Assembly: GCF_041146795.1 (NCBI RefSeq) | Contig: NC_135187.1 | Coordinates: 35,897,056 to 35,961,055, forward strand | From: Maylandia zebra | Lineage: Eukaryota > Chordata > Actinopteri > Cichliformes > Cichlidae | Reading direction: 5' to 3' | Length of the DNA stretch: 64,000 nucleotides | Shown: positions 23,516 through 34,928 of the stretch, piece after piece | Position numbering within the stretch: position 1 is the first letter of the stretch | Layout of the letters: every line of letters begins with the position of its first letter | Notes under the pieces: model-generated | Told to the model about the DNA's origin: nothing | The model's database searches: none | What the model saw: the letters and a program-made list of their open reading frames with translations, nothing else | Translations under genes and position numbers: made by a program

Positions 23516-26500
23516 TGAAGAAATGTCTTTCAGCCACTTTTCTCCTTTAGTGGTCAGTTCTCTCTTTGTTTCTCTGCCTTTGCACAAGCACATTTCCCTT
23601 TCCTGAAACAGGCTTCACAAAGGCCGAGTTCTGTTCAGTTAAGAGCTTCTTCTGTTGTCACACTTCCAAATCGAAAACTGGGAAAAGATGAAGCTGCTTG
23701 AACATCATTCCTGTCTAAAACAATAAGAAGGCCTAATGACTTGTCCTGTTAACCTTTGTACTGTCGCCATCGTGCACCTGGTCACATTTTGAGAAATAAT
23801 GTTTTTATGCCTCCTTAACTGGATTGAAGGCATCATAAATGGAGGCTTTAAAGAGGCCGGTTTTACAGTTCAATGCTTTTTTGGAAGAGCCTCAGCAATC
23901 AGTGTTTATTTGAGGCAACTGTATCATGATGTCCCACTCATGACTAGACTCGCTCAGTAAGCAAACTGAACTTCCTGTGGTGAATCACCGCCTCCGCTGA
24001 GAGAACAAATGGGCGGATGAGGAAATAGACAGCGATCTGCTGAAAACCGGCGGGTGTGTCTGTGTACTTGTGCTGCTGGTATTTTGTGAGTGTCTTGGTG
24101 GGTGGGTGTGAACACGCAGCTCGTGAATGCTAGCCTTTATTCAGTCAGACAGGGGGCAAGTGCTCTGGCCTCTCAGCCAATCACAGCTGGCGTCTGGGGA
24201 TGGCTCGAGGCGTGCGCCGAGTTATGACATGATGGTGTAGCTGCCCGCAAACACACATGCCTGGAACATGAGAACATTTCTCATCAGCCTTACTTCATCT
24301 CTCAGAGTGAAACCCAAGAATGAGCCACAATGCAAATGTCTGGAGATTTATCATCATTAGTTTTATTCATTTTTATGACTATGAAGGATCTCCTGAGGGT
24401 TCGGCGCTGCCAGCCCGAATCTTTGTTGTTGTTATTAAGTTGTTGCAAAGTCTCCGTCTGTGTCTCTCTGAGCTTCTGCACTGGAACGACAATGGAGGTG
24501 GAACAGGCCTGCAGGGTCGGCGTCTTCCTCTTCTTGCCTTAAAGACAAATGTTAGCCTCAGTGAGGTGAGATGGGAGGAGCCTGTTTTTGAAGAAGTCAT
24601 TAGAAAACCCCCCCCCCCCCAGCTCGCTGCCCTACTGCTCGGGAACGCCTTGATGGACCTCAGACGGTGAAAAGTGTGGATCCAAAGTCAGGCAGACCTT
24701 AATAGGAGGGAGTGAAGCCCCGATGAGTTTCCTGCTGTCCTCACCGTCTCTGCGTCTGAGGCACTGCAGGCTCCAGTTGGTTCAGATGAAATTTGTTTTT
24801 TAGCTGAACTGTTTAATCTGAATCTAACTCCAGGAGAGAATTCCTGTAGGGCTGGTCAGGGGTCAATAAATCAACTTCTTCCAATCTGCCACAGATTGGA
24901 AGAATGTTGGCTCATTTGAAATAATCTGTAACACTGAGGTGTTTATCCTACTAAACAAACTTCCAGTTAAAAACGCATCCAGGGACGAGTCCGGAATAAA
25001 GAGGTCAAATCTTTATATCATTTTATTATTAAGAGTTTGCAAAACAAGGCGTTATTAGAGCAAAAGGCCTTATCTGCACAACACCAAAGACCCACACAGT
25101 TCTTTTAATGGCACAGCCTGCCAGCAATGTAGCAATCACCTGATAACACCTCAGTGTCCCCAGCAGATAAGTGTGATTCAGAGCTCATATCTCAGAATCA
25201 AGCTTAAAATAGTGCCTTCATCTAAAACCAACCAGGACAGAAGAAAGCACCTGCTGCCCTCACTTTGACCCCCTGGGTCCTAAAACCTTTCAGGGTTTCC
25301 CAAACTGCAGAATCAAAAGAGTTCCAAGTATGAAAAATCAGTCAGCCTGAGATGATACTCATGGGAAATCCAGTTAGTTTCCTGTGTTCATGGCCTTGAT
25401 AAGTGGGGCCTTTTTTGTAACAACATAATGTCTGCCTTTAAAGACTGACCCACAGCCTGGACCCAGATAATTACTCATTTTCAGGGATTTAAAGGTGTCC
25501 CGTGTGGAAGCACTTAAGCATAGAAAAAAACAAGTGCTCGTACGAATGAATGTGAATGTTGAGGCATGTTGTATGTTTGAGTTCTCTGGGAAAGTAGAAA
25601 GGTGCTGTGTAAGAATCAGCCCATTTACCAGACTTTAGCCCCAGTGAGGTCACCTGAGGCAGGGGTGGAGATCTCAAGCCTGTAGGCGACTAAACGCTGG
25701 TGGTGTAAGTCCCCACCAGCTGGCAGCTATATGAGGCGAGTCGCCTACATTTGTGCTCGGGCTGCCCAATTAACTAATTAAAATAAAACATATTATATGT
25801 ATATTTTGCTTAAAGGTAACAAATTGACAAAATAAAATGCATTTAAAAATTGGACTAAATTTCATTATAATTCTTTTTCAGTCTAAACCATATGAAGTTA
25901 AATATATCATGTGTTTCTCTAATAAAACATGTCTATTAACACCTGAATTAAAATACATTGGCAAAGACAGACTTAAATATACATATGAACGAGAATGTAA
26001 CAGGAAGCATGTGTGGCCGGTGTAACGTGGAAAAAACTGTTGTAGCATAATAACTTTTTTTTAAACCCTTCTTACTACGTTTAGATGAAACGGGATATTG
26101 GGAATGAGCCACCTGGCTGTGGAGACACGGATCACTGGTTAGACTGCATGTTTGGATTCGATGTTCCAAAACAGTCCTTTGTTTCGTGAAACTGCTCTGG
26201 GTTGTGTTTTGAGAAAAGGTGGAAAGTTTCAGCAAAGGCTCCAAAAGCTGGATACACGTCTAGTCCGAAAAAGGTTTTCCAATTTAAAAGAAGCAGAAAT
26301 GTGTGTTTGATACGTTTCAGTGAAAAGTGTTTCCTGATGGTTTTCTTTCTGTTTTATTGTTTTTAATAATGATATTAAAATACTAATAAAGTCGTTCTTC
26401 TTGAGGCTTAAAAGCATTTTGCTGGTCACCCTTGTACACGAGGCTGGTTTGTTTCCCTGTTATGAAGTTTACATCCATAGTTTCATATTTCTAATATCAA

Positions 26501-26811
26501 ACTGTGTTTATTAGTGTTTGCCAAATGTGTGAAGGTCACTTGGCTGAAAGTCAAGCTGTGAACTTTTAATAACAATTAGACTCCAGTAGTCATTTCCCAG
26601 GGAGAGGAAAAGAGCAGAGGAAATGTCACTGCCTCTGAGAAGCTTAAACATGACTTTTCGTCGTTTGCCATTGGTTGGCTGTGAGATGAGCTGAGCCTGT
26701 CAGAGGCACTGTTGGATAAACAAACTTTGCTTATCTGTTGCTCGCAATGGCTACTGACGCACGTAGTATAGAGTGGAGAACATCATTTAAAAGTGTAAGA
26801 AAAATATTTTC

Positions 26812-27075
26812 AATGCAATTCAGTTTTATTTATACAGCACCAAATCACAGCAACCGTCGCCCCAGACGCTTTATATTGTACGCTAGACCCTACAATAATA
26901 CATACAGAAAACCCAACAATCATATGACCCCCTATGAGCAGCACTTTGGCAACAGTGGGAAGGAAAAACTCCCTTTTAACAGGAAGAAACCTCGGCAGAA
27001 CCAGGCTCTGCTGTGATTGGTTGGGGTGAGAGAAGGAAGACAGGATGAAGACATGCTGTGGAAGAGAAACCAAAT
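26812..27075 (-). mobile_element. LINE 3' end fragment (abundant teleost family)
   Basis: It starts with TTCAGTTTTATTTATACAGC and continues with ATCATATGACCCCCTATGAG, GGAAGGAAAAACTCCCTTTT and AACCTCGGCAGAACCAGG. Read on the minus strand these form the usual 3' terminus of a common fish non-LTR element. Related copies are at 59984-60183, 62278-62356 and 62960-63168, all in the same orientation. Confidence 0.7.
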
Positions 27076-27236
27076 AGATTCAGCCACACTGCTGCAAGTC
27101 ACATAAACCACTGACTAATTTCCCCTGTCAGATTCCACAGTGTGTGGAATCTATTCCAGCATTTCTATGACAAAGGTCCATATTACATTTTAATACAAAG
27201 AAATATAAATTAGTACCATTCTTTGACCGAAACGCC

Positions 27237-28388
27237 TTTATTGTATTAATCTTTGTTTCTGTTGTCATCTACTCAGGGAAAACGCCCCGACTCACAGAAA
27301 CGGGCAGATATAACGGCACACGCGATTAAAGACCTCTCCATCGGCTCGCTGCGCAAAGAGTTTGTGCAAGCGGAACAAAAACCTGCAGCGATTAAATTTT
27401 TTTAGCTGACAACCAGAAAAAAAAAAGAAAAAAGGAGGAGGTAGACAAGTGAGTGGATAGTTTTTAATAAAAAAAGAACCCATAGGGTTTCATACAAAAA
27501 CATCTGCACGTATCAAGAGCGCATTACAAACATATTTTCTCACAAATGAGTCATTAACAGTGATTTCCCTGCACCCTGAAAGAACAGAAGTTGTGAATTC
27601 ACAGAAGTGGAACTCTTAAATGAAATGTTGTCTGGGAAAACTGCAGATCAGATACAAGGATCCTCAGATAAAGTGCGTTCCATCGAGAGCGTGTGGTATG
27701 GACGGCACTCGCAGTAATTAGCACCAGTCACCAAGCTGTGGTGACTGGTGGAAGTTGGTGGAAGTTGCATATCTCCACATCAAAAACATTGTTCAGTTGA
27801 ACAGAGTCTTCTGGGCAGTAGGAGAGTCAAAAGCGATCAAAAAGTGCAACAATATAGGAATAAAGGACTTTTTTCAAACACTGGTAACACTACTGACATT
27901 TAAGGAAGAAATTTACATGCTGTGATTCTGAAAAGCAACAGTGTTCCCAACAATTTCGTAACAGCGATGCAAACTGAGTGGACTGGTAAAAGGATGTTTC
28001 CTTTTGAGTAGTCCTGTAAAAATACAGGCTTGGAGTGCAATGAGAAAAAGCCACGGTGCCACAGCAGGCCAGTGCTCGGCCCAGTAACAAAGTCATAGTG
28101 GCTGTAAATGGAGAGTCTGTGGAAAGGGCAGCTTATTCAGAAATGCAGCATATCACTGTGCCATCGGGCCTCAACATCTCTGGTCTGAGGAGCACGAGCA
28201 GGAAGACTCATAAGCGATGAAGCAGGTTGAAGGCAGCTGACATAACAAACGACCAACATTTCAGTCCACCTCCACACTCGTGCCTTTACTTCTCCATCCA
28301 ACCTCCTCTGGAGTTCAGACCTTCTGCCTGTTTTCAAGTTTGGTCCTTAACAGGTGGACCACAGTTCCACGGTTCCCACTGGTGGACT
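27237..28388 (-). other. txnip: txnip 3' UTR, end uncertain
   Basis: Minus-strand sequence after the txnip stop is AT-rich and free of exons. Candidate poly(A) signals on the minus strand are ATTAAA (complement of 27461-27466) and AATAAA (27242-27237). Mammalian TXNIP has a 3' UTR of over 1 kb, consistent with this span. Confidence 0.45.
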
Positions 28389-30090
28389 TCAGCAGACCGG
28401 CAGCATGCGAGCATTGCCGTTGAACTCCTCCTCCGCCTGAAAAAACACGTAATTCCTTTTAGTTATCTCAAGGAACGCAACTTCTTACTAACAGGACACT
28501 TTTAAGTTACCAGAGATGCTTACCTCACTGTAGGCTGGCGGCGCTGGGTACTGGAAGGCTGGTGCGTTCATAAAGATGGGACTGTCATCGCCGTCAAAGT
28601 CATCAAGGAGAGGTGTGAGAGGCTGGTCTAGGCGGCAGTCCCGGGTCACGTCGCAGTAGCTCGGAGGTTCAGAAGGCATCCTGAGAGACACCCAGCTCTG
28701 GGAGGCAGTGCTGGCTGAACTGTCCTGGCTGCTCACACTGTTGCTGCGGCTGCCCAGACCGGCAGTCCCAATGACCAACGGCAACTCCAGGATCAGCTTG
28801 TCACTACCAGGAATGTGTACGTAAATCTATGATGTAGAAAAACACAGTTATTAACACCAATGTTTACGAGATAAACACCAAAACTTTCAGAAACTGAAGG
28901 CTCACCATCAGAGCGTACTCCACGCGGATGATGTTGCAGCCCAGCATGGATGGTTTGATCTTCGGTACCCTGATAGTTTTTCCCTGCCAGGCGTCGCACA
29001 TCCCAGAGATGATGTGGTTACCACGCACCGAGGACAGCTTCTGGCGTAGGATCTTGGTGCGGCCGTTTGCCTGGTAGGTGTGTTTGGCTATGATGGCAGC
29101 CTTGGGCACAACAATGCGGGAGCAGGTGTTCTCAAACTTCGCATTGATGCAGATCTCTTCGCCTTCACAGAATCCACGCCGGTCAATTTTTGCATTCAAT
29201 GACACCTGACCGTCAGGGATGAACATGCAGGTGACTTTCTTCTCCTTCATGCCACCTGCTGGAGACTGAAGAGCAGCAGAAAGGCTGTTCGGTTATGCAG
29301 TCCCAAGCTTCAATGACAAAAACACTGACTATGTTCTGGCATTAGTGAACTCACCAGCAGGTCTGGGGTGTTGACATCCAGTGGCTCCTCCACCTCGAAA
29401 CATTTCTTGCACTCTAGCACGGGCTGCTGCGGCCTCTCCATCAGGGCTTTGACACAGTACTGGACGTAGCCGAACTTCCCCTTGTATGACGACACCAGTT
29501 GCCTGTAAGAACCGTTATTGCTCCATCACTTGTAAGTCGGTGGAGAGGTGCACACTGCATCTCTTTAGATAACGGAAAATCATGCGTCACATAGCGCATC
29601 CTCACCCTTGCTGAGGGAGCTCGAATCCAAACGTGTACTCGTACTTGTTGCCAGGTCTCAACACCACGGAGCCGTCAGAGTCTGGAAAAGAAAGTAAACC
29701 GTTTACAGCAATATTCATGCACAGCAGGTTTCACGGCTGCCCTGACAATTCTTACAACACCCACAAACATGTTTTAAGCCGGTAAATGTCGAACACACAT
29801 TCCAGGATATCCAGCATAAAGGTAATTCCCGTACCTGTGGGCTGGTCTTGCAGCCGCAGGACCGTTTCATGTCTGAGGTACTCGGCCTCCTGTCGGCACC
29901 GCTGCTTGCCTTTAGCGTACTCCACCTTGGCGCAGCCCAGACCCAGAAGCTTCAGCGCGGACACCCGCATCATTTCGCTGACTTCCACTTCGACACGGCC
30001 GGACACCGTGTCTCCGCCGCAGTAAAAACTCTTACTGGGATCGGAAAAGATTATCTGAAAGATTTTAACTTTCTTCGTCATCGCCACCAT
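28389..30090 (-). CDS. txnip: thioredoxin-interacting protein, alpha-arrestin family
   Basis: Six coding exons on the minus strand: 30090-29835, 29681-29606, 29502-29355, 29265-28906, 28826-28524 and 28436-28389, giving 396 residues (human TXNIP 391). The start MVAMTKKVKIF aligns with the human N-terminus and has the good context GCCACCATGG-like CACCATG... on the opposite strand's complement; longer upstream frames lack homology. The arrestin N and C domains are complete. Both redox-relevant cysteines are kept: Cys in GKQRCRQ, matching human Cys63, and Cys in ISGMCDAW, matching Cys247, which forms the mixed disulphide with thioredoxin. Two PPxY motifs (PPSY, PPAY) that recruit ITCH/NEDD4-type ligases are present in the tail. 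The last exon encodes AEEEFNGNARMLPVC and a stop. The protein inhibits thioredoxin and promotes glucose-transporter endocytosis. Teleosts can carry two txnip copies; which one this is was not determined. Confidence 0.96.
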
Positions 30091-30222
30091 GATTGACGAC
30101 CTCGAAAATGGACAAAATGAGCTGAATAGTGAAACTTCACAAATAAATCCCTTGGAAACTACCGATAATCCAAACACGTCGAGCGACCGATTCACTTTGC
30201 TGTAAACAAAGGGAGGAGGCAG

Positions 30223-30229
30223 TTTTTAT
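30223..30229 (-). promoter_or_regulatory. txnip: TATA-like box of txnip
   Basis: ATAAAAA on the minus strand lies about 135 bases before the txnip start codon. It would place transcription start near 30198 and give a 5' UTR of about 110 bases. Mammalian TXNIP also has a TATA-type core promoter. Confidence 0.55.
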
Positions 30230-30287
30230 GAGCGGGGCACGAGGAGGCAGAATGAACAGCATGGCTCAGTGCGTGCACACCGCTCTG

Positions 30288-30327
30288 ATTGGTGGAGAAA
30301 ACTTTGTTTGTGTCAGCCCTGCCCAAT
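30288..30327 (-). promoter_or_regulatory. txnip: pair of CCAAT boxes in the txnip promoter
   Basis: ATTGG at 30288-30292 is a direct CCAAT in gene orientation. CCAAT at 30323-30327 is an inverted one. Both sit in the context CCAATCA and are about 35 bases apart. NF-Y sites next to glucose-response E-boxes are known features of mammalian TXNIP promoters. Confidence 0.6.
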
Positions 30328-30343
30328 CAGCGCAACGAAACAA

Positions 30344-30360
30344 CGCGTGTACACCGCGTG
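30344..30360 (-). promoter_or_regulatory. txnip: candidate carbohydrate response element (ChoRE) of txnip
   Basis: On the plus strand the site reads CGCGTG-TACAC-CGCGTG; on the gene strand it is CACGCG-GTGTA-CACGCG. Two E-box-like hexamers are spaced by exactly five bases, the spacing used by MondoA/ChREBP-Mlx. It lies next to the CCAAT pair and about 255 bases before the start codon, as expected for TXNIP. Binding itself is inferred. Confidence 0.55.
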
Positions 30361-30499
30361 GCTGGGAGAATGTACAGCGTGCTCAGCAGATGCGCGCACA
30401 GGAAACTGGAAGTACACAGAGAGAACATTGCATTTATAGTAAACACGTTAAAACGTGTGAAATCTTGGCCTGACAATGAGTCAACCCAGTATCACATGT

Positions 30500-32153
30500 A
30501 GGGGAAACTTGAAAGCTCACAGTATCACAAACGACACCCTTTTAGCTCCTACCGCAAAGCACACTGTGCGCTGTCGATCTTACGTGCTGTTTAATATTTA
30601 GTATTTACTGTTATATTCACACAGATCATCGCGATGTTGTTTATTATGTTGCTCTTTTCTTTCTTCTGCCTGTTTTCTCTTTTTCTTTCTCAACAGGTGA
30701 TTGATATTTGTATTTTTTTGTCTGCTTATTTTGTTGGTTTTTGTTTTTTGCCCTTTATCTCCGTCCCTCTTCCCCGCTGTTTTTCTTTCCCCTCTTTCTT
30801 TTCCCCAGTCAAGTCTGTCCCGTATTTAACAAGTAAAAATAAAATAAACAATAAAAGGTGAATCAATTATCAATCATTATGGCAAGGCTGGGATGGTCCA
30901 TTTGGTAAAGTAAATCTGTTGGGCATCTTTCTTCGCCTTTAGACAAGAATTCTGATGGCGAAAGAGCCAAACGGGACAGGCAAAAAAAGAAAGCTCACAG
31001 TATCACCAAATACTTTGATAAAGTAGAATAAACGAAACAGATTATAATCACTCGCAAAAACAAAAATACATAAGGCACATGAAATTATAAACCTATTGAA
31101 ATATTTAATTTTTGAACATCTTCAGTTTCACTGTAGCCTTTTTTGTCCAGTAGCTGTTTTAAAGAATGAATCGAACGCTCAAGGTTTCGAGGTCAACACT
31201 AAACAGAGGGCTAAAACTGGATGGATATCCTTTATATGAGCTTCAGGGAAATAAGGGAGTGTTTTGTACAATATAAGCATTTAAAAAGGGAAGTATAATA
31301 CTGAGTCTTGGTCTAAAACAGGGATGTCAAGCTCATTTTATACTCTTACCTTACATGGATGAGTCAAACTAATTTCAGTCAGTGGCAAGAGTGCAACTAT
31401 ACGTGCAATCAATAAGATCTTTTAACATAAGACAAAGAGCAGCAGGTTCAACATTTCTCAGTTTTTCCTGTAGCAAAAGAAAGAAAGCGAATGACTCTGA
31501 GCTTAACCTGCAATTAGTCATGTGCAAAAATAATACATTGAAAATGTAGTTACCTTGGTGTACTGTTAGTGGACACATGGGAGGTTTTCATGAGAAAGAA
31601 AGTAAAACTAAAACCTGTGAAGACAAGTATAGACTAAAGAAAATGTATGGCCTCAGGAAAACCCCAACCTAGCCAAGCAGGCTGGGTTGGGGTTTTCCTG
31701 GCCCCCAGGCCTCATGTTTGACAGCACTAGTCTAGAAGATGTTAAAATAGCCTGTCCCAACAGCTTCATGACAGCCCATGGAGAAATCTAGCCATTTCTA
31801 GGTTAAACCTAGTATTGGAGAACTCCCAGCAGCTTTCTTAGGAACGTCGATATGGTGTCTGGTTCCTGCACGAAGCCGTTCTGAGCTCTGTGAACTTCAA
31901 CCTACTTTTTGTAGGTTGTACTTGTTAGGTTCAAGCTAATGGAGTACTGCTGCCTCCTAGTGGAGAAAGTAAGCTACTACAGTATACCAGCGCCCTCTGC
32001 ATCAAGATCAAACACCCAGTATCAGTGAGTGCTAGTCTCAAGTTTAATAGGACAGTGCAGGAATTAAATCTATGACAAGGCAAGATTTTAAAAATAAAAC
32101 CTTGATCTTTTCTTTAAAAATAGTCAGTGATAAAATAAAAATCCCCACGTCCC
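30500..32153. other. intergenic region upstream of txnip
   Basis: AT-rich, with a pyrimidine-rich block at 30640-30820. No exon or recognised transposon was seen. A near-perfect hairpin at 31654-31700 is listed separately. Confidence 0.5.
31654..31700. repeat. 21-bp near-perfect hairpin
   Basis: Left arm 31654-31674 and right arm 31680-31700 pair over 21 positions with one mismatch, which would be G-U in RNA. The loop is the 5 bases AAGCA. The arms contain AGGAAAACCCCAAC and GTTGGGGTTTTCCT. Confidence 0.75.
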
Positions 32154-32215
32154 TCAGTAGGTTCTGGAACACGTGTAAACATCAACCCTCAGACATCCAT
32201 GTCCCAAAATCATCA
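32154..32215 (-). ncRNA. second candidate C/D-box-like segment (motif-only)
   Basis: On the minus strand ATGATGA (about 32214-32208) is followed by CTGA, TGATG and a final CTGA (32161-32150 region) in the order C, D', C', D. Weak complementarity exists between the flanks. It lies downstream of the proposed AATAAA of the unnamed unit. Confidence 0.18.
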
Positions 32216-32614
32216 TGAAGTACGGAGCTTTAAAATGTATTACCACCAAGTATTCATTGACCTTGTTTCTGCAAGCCAAAGACTTAAACAAGGTCCAAAC
32301 ACAAGTGCCAAGTCAAGGTTTGCTGTAACACGACATCCTTTATTAAATCCTCATTTGCAAAGGTTACAACACGTTTCCTCCAAAGCCAGCGTCAGCCTGG
32401 AGAACCGTCTCCTCTCAGGAATCACTGATCCACTCCTGAAAGGAAAAGAACAGATTTCAGACACAGAATGACTGCAGCACCGTCACTAAGTGAAGTCAGT
32501 GACATCAATTGTGTTGAATATGTCAGCTGCTTAGCTCGACTCTACAGTTTGTCACTACACTCAACTACTGCCCCAATGGGCTAGGCGTCGTTATAGCAAC
32601 GACATCATGATTGT

Positions 32615-32740
32615 TTACCCTCACCCCAAACCAGTCACAGGAGACGACTGCCACCCCCTGAGCCTGGTTCTGCTGGAGCTTCTTTTACATTAAAAGCACC
32701 TTTACTGTGAACTGGCCTTATAGAAATACATTTTTATTGA
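32615..32740 (+). mobile_element. LINE 3' end fragment, plus orientation
   Basis: CACCCCAAACCAGTCACAGG, CCCCCTGAGCCTGGTTCTGC and TGGAGCTTCTTTTACATTAA follow the order seen near the 3' end of the same family as the copy at 26812, on the opposite strand. The fragment is short and decayed. Confidence 0.5.
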
Positions 32741-33049
32741 ATCAAAGTGACTGAGCGACACCTTCCTGAAAGTGAAGCCTCAACATGTCACTAATCCTGG
32801 AATTTTGCTTTTTCATATACCCCTCAGGAAATGTTCCCAACAGGTTCTTCTAAGCTGGTTGCTTGAGAAGCCCACTGGGATGGCTTGCTTTTTGGTCATG
32901 TCCACAGCTAAACAGGAACACAGAATCCTGACAGCCTTGGTTCATGACCACTTTGACACACAGACGCACAAACACTACTTACAGCGATCAGCTGCAGTCC
33001 TTTCCATGCAGGCAGGACAGCCTTCAGATTCTGAAACACATGGGTTTAC

Positions 33050-33113
33050 AATACAATTTTATTTATATAGCACATTTAAAAACCCGAAGGCACACCAAAG
33101 TGCTTCACAGTAA
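33050..33113. mobile_element. short repeat end with TTTATTTATATAGCAC
   Basis: ACAATTTTATTTATATAGCACATTT followed by CACACCAAAGTGCTTCACAG is a frequent terminus of fish retroelement fragments. The parent element could not be named. Confidence 0.4.
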
Positions 33114-34859
33114 TATGGAGAGTTTATTAAATTATTGGAGCGTGTCCTGTCATGTTCTAATGAAGACCGTCTTTAGACCCAGGCCTGCTTGCTGCAGGCT
33201 TCAGTTAACTGTCAAGTCTAAAGTTAATTGTTCACCTGCACATTTCATTTTCACTGCTGTCACTTTGCATGCGAGCAGCTGGCTTTTCCTCATACTGGAG
33301 AAGTTTTAATGTTGATTACGGTAACAAGTGCTGCTGCTTTTGATGCTCGGAAAGAATTCCTCCATGCCACCTGAGCTCATCGTCGCGGTAACTGCTCTGC
33401 CTCTTTGCTCCAGATCTCTCCCTCTTTTTAAAATTTCCAAATGTTGCTGAAAACCTCATGTTGTGAGTTTTATAGAGTTCAGGGATTTTCAGAGATCATT
33501 CATTTAAAAAAAATATTAAATTTAAAAAAAAGAAACTCTGTTAAAGCAGGCTCGTGGTATGCACAGAACCTCACGGTACTCACACTATACCGATTACTCC
33601 TATCCATGTTTATCTGTGTGGTCCACCCTAACCAGTGATATGAAAACAGTCCACTGATAAGACTTGTAAACAATGACAGAATAGAAAATCTATGGAGCAG
33701 TTGGTAATATTTGACAGACACTTGTTCTGCATCAGTATCTCACAACGTTCATGGCAGTGAACATGTGGGTAAAGCGAAACAGATTTACTTTGTGAGGCAT
33801 TTCCAACGACACGGCCCTACAGAGAAAGGTCTGTCGGGATAGACCTCAGCATACTACGGAGCATAAATGATATGCACGACTACATCAAGCACCAGTCAAT
33901 TTCTTACTTGAACTTGATTTATTTCAGCGTCTTCAGTTGGACAGTCTGCTGCTTCCTCCTAACAATAGAGGGTTTGTCACTTGCACCTCGTGGGAAACAT
34001 GTTGACACTTACAGGGGAATGAGGTGTGGCAGCAACATTTTGGCACAACCTGCTGATACAAAATTATTTTAGTTACACAAGATAAACAGCATTAGAAACA
34101 AGAGAATCTGCATATGCACTTGTTCTTACTCTGTGCAAAAACACATTTCCACAGACATTAGTAAGGAAGGACCAAGGCTCCAGCCCCTTTTGTCCTTTGG
34201 GCCAATCCTCACCTTCATTACTGCAGTTGAAACCTTGGATCAGGACATGATCAGTTGTGGCAGCAGAAACCTGGAAAAAGGTAAACAGTGAGCTCAGCAG
34301 TTGATGCAGGGTTACTGGGACAAACACCATGGCTGATTACAAAAGCAATTCATTTTCAGATCAGCAACAAAAATTAAGTTGCAGGAAAAAAACAAAAACA
34401 GCTTTATTTGATGAGTACGGATCCACGAGTAATGCAGTGTGTACCAACATGTTTACCAGGACTCCAAACACAAGCAGTCGGGAGACCAACGATGCCATTT
34501 GTTGAGTTCATCTTGCACTGACTTTTGAACAAACCAGCTAACGAAGCAGCTGGCTGCAGATACCACACAGTGCTGCCATTGTGGCTCCAATTCACTTCTC
34601 CTTGAGATTAACATTCATTCTAACAGATCTTGTTTTTCCTTTTGCACATCTTGATTCACTGATTTAATCATGTGTCAGTCTGGTTTTCACTGTGGTGGAC
34701 ATTTACATCGTGGGAGTGATATGGATGCAGAAACGCGACGTACCGTTTACTGCTGCCTCAGTGCAGAAAGTCAGGTCAAGAGGAAAACCTGCCAGAAGGA
34801 GGTAGGATGGAGGTCAGCGGGACTTCAACAACACTCAGTTTGTGGTTACAGTGCAGCAG

Positions 34860-34928
34860 GTGTTCAGAGAGGCAGCTGTCACTCACACTTCAGAGCAGTT
34901 GAACATATTAAGCCAATCATCATTACTT
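34860..34928 (-). ncRNA. candidate C/D-box snoRNA (motif-only)
   Basis: On the minus strand it reads ATGATGA (34923-34917, box C), CTGA (34893-34890, D'), GTGAGTGA (34886-34879, C'-like) and CTGA (34867-34864, box D). It lies in the candidate intron just after the exon at 34993-34964. I found no convincing terminal stem and could not name a target, so this is a motif match only. Confidence 0.2.

Larger units (their letters stand above)
19721..27236. other. intergenic region between gatad2b and txnip; no gene recognised
   Basis: The two genes are convergent. Apart from the LINE, MITE and microsatellite entries I find no coding exon. Open frames of up to 116 codons (for example 24320-24670) lack any family signature. 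The interval contains a C homopolymer at 24608-24620 and a 13-bp perfect hairpin at 24876-24904. Confidence 0.5.

Noticed and set aside
24320-24670. Frame of 116 codons in the gatad2b-txnip interval
   Set aside because: It crosses a C homopolymer and has no recognised domain.
33968-34060. Two further candidate mini-exons of the unnamed unit (near 34050-34010 and 33971-33915, minus strand)
   Set aside because: The gap between them is only about 40 bases, too short for a vertebrate intron, so at most one can be real.
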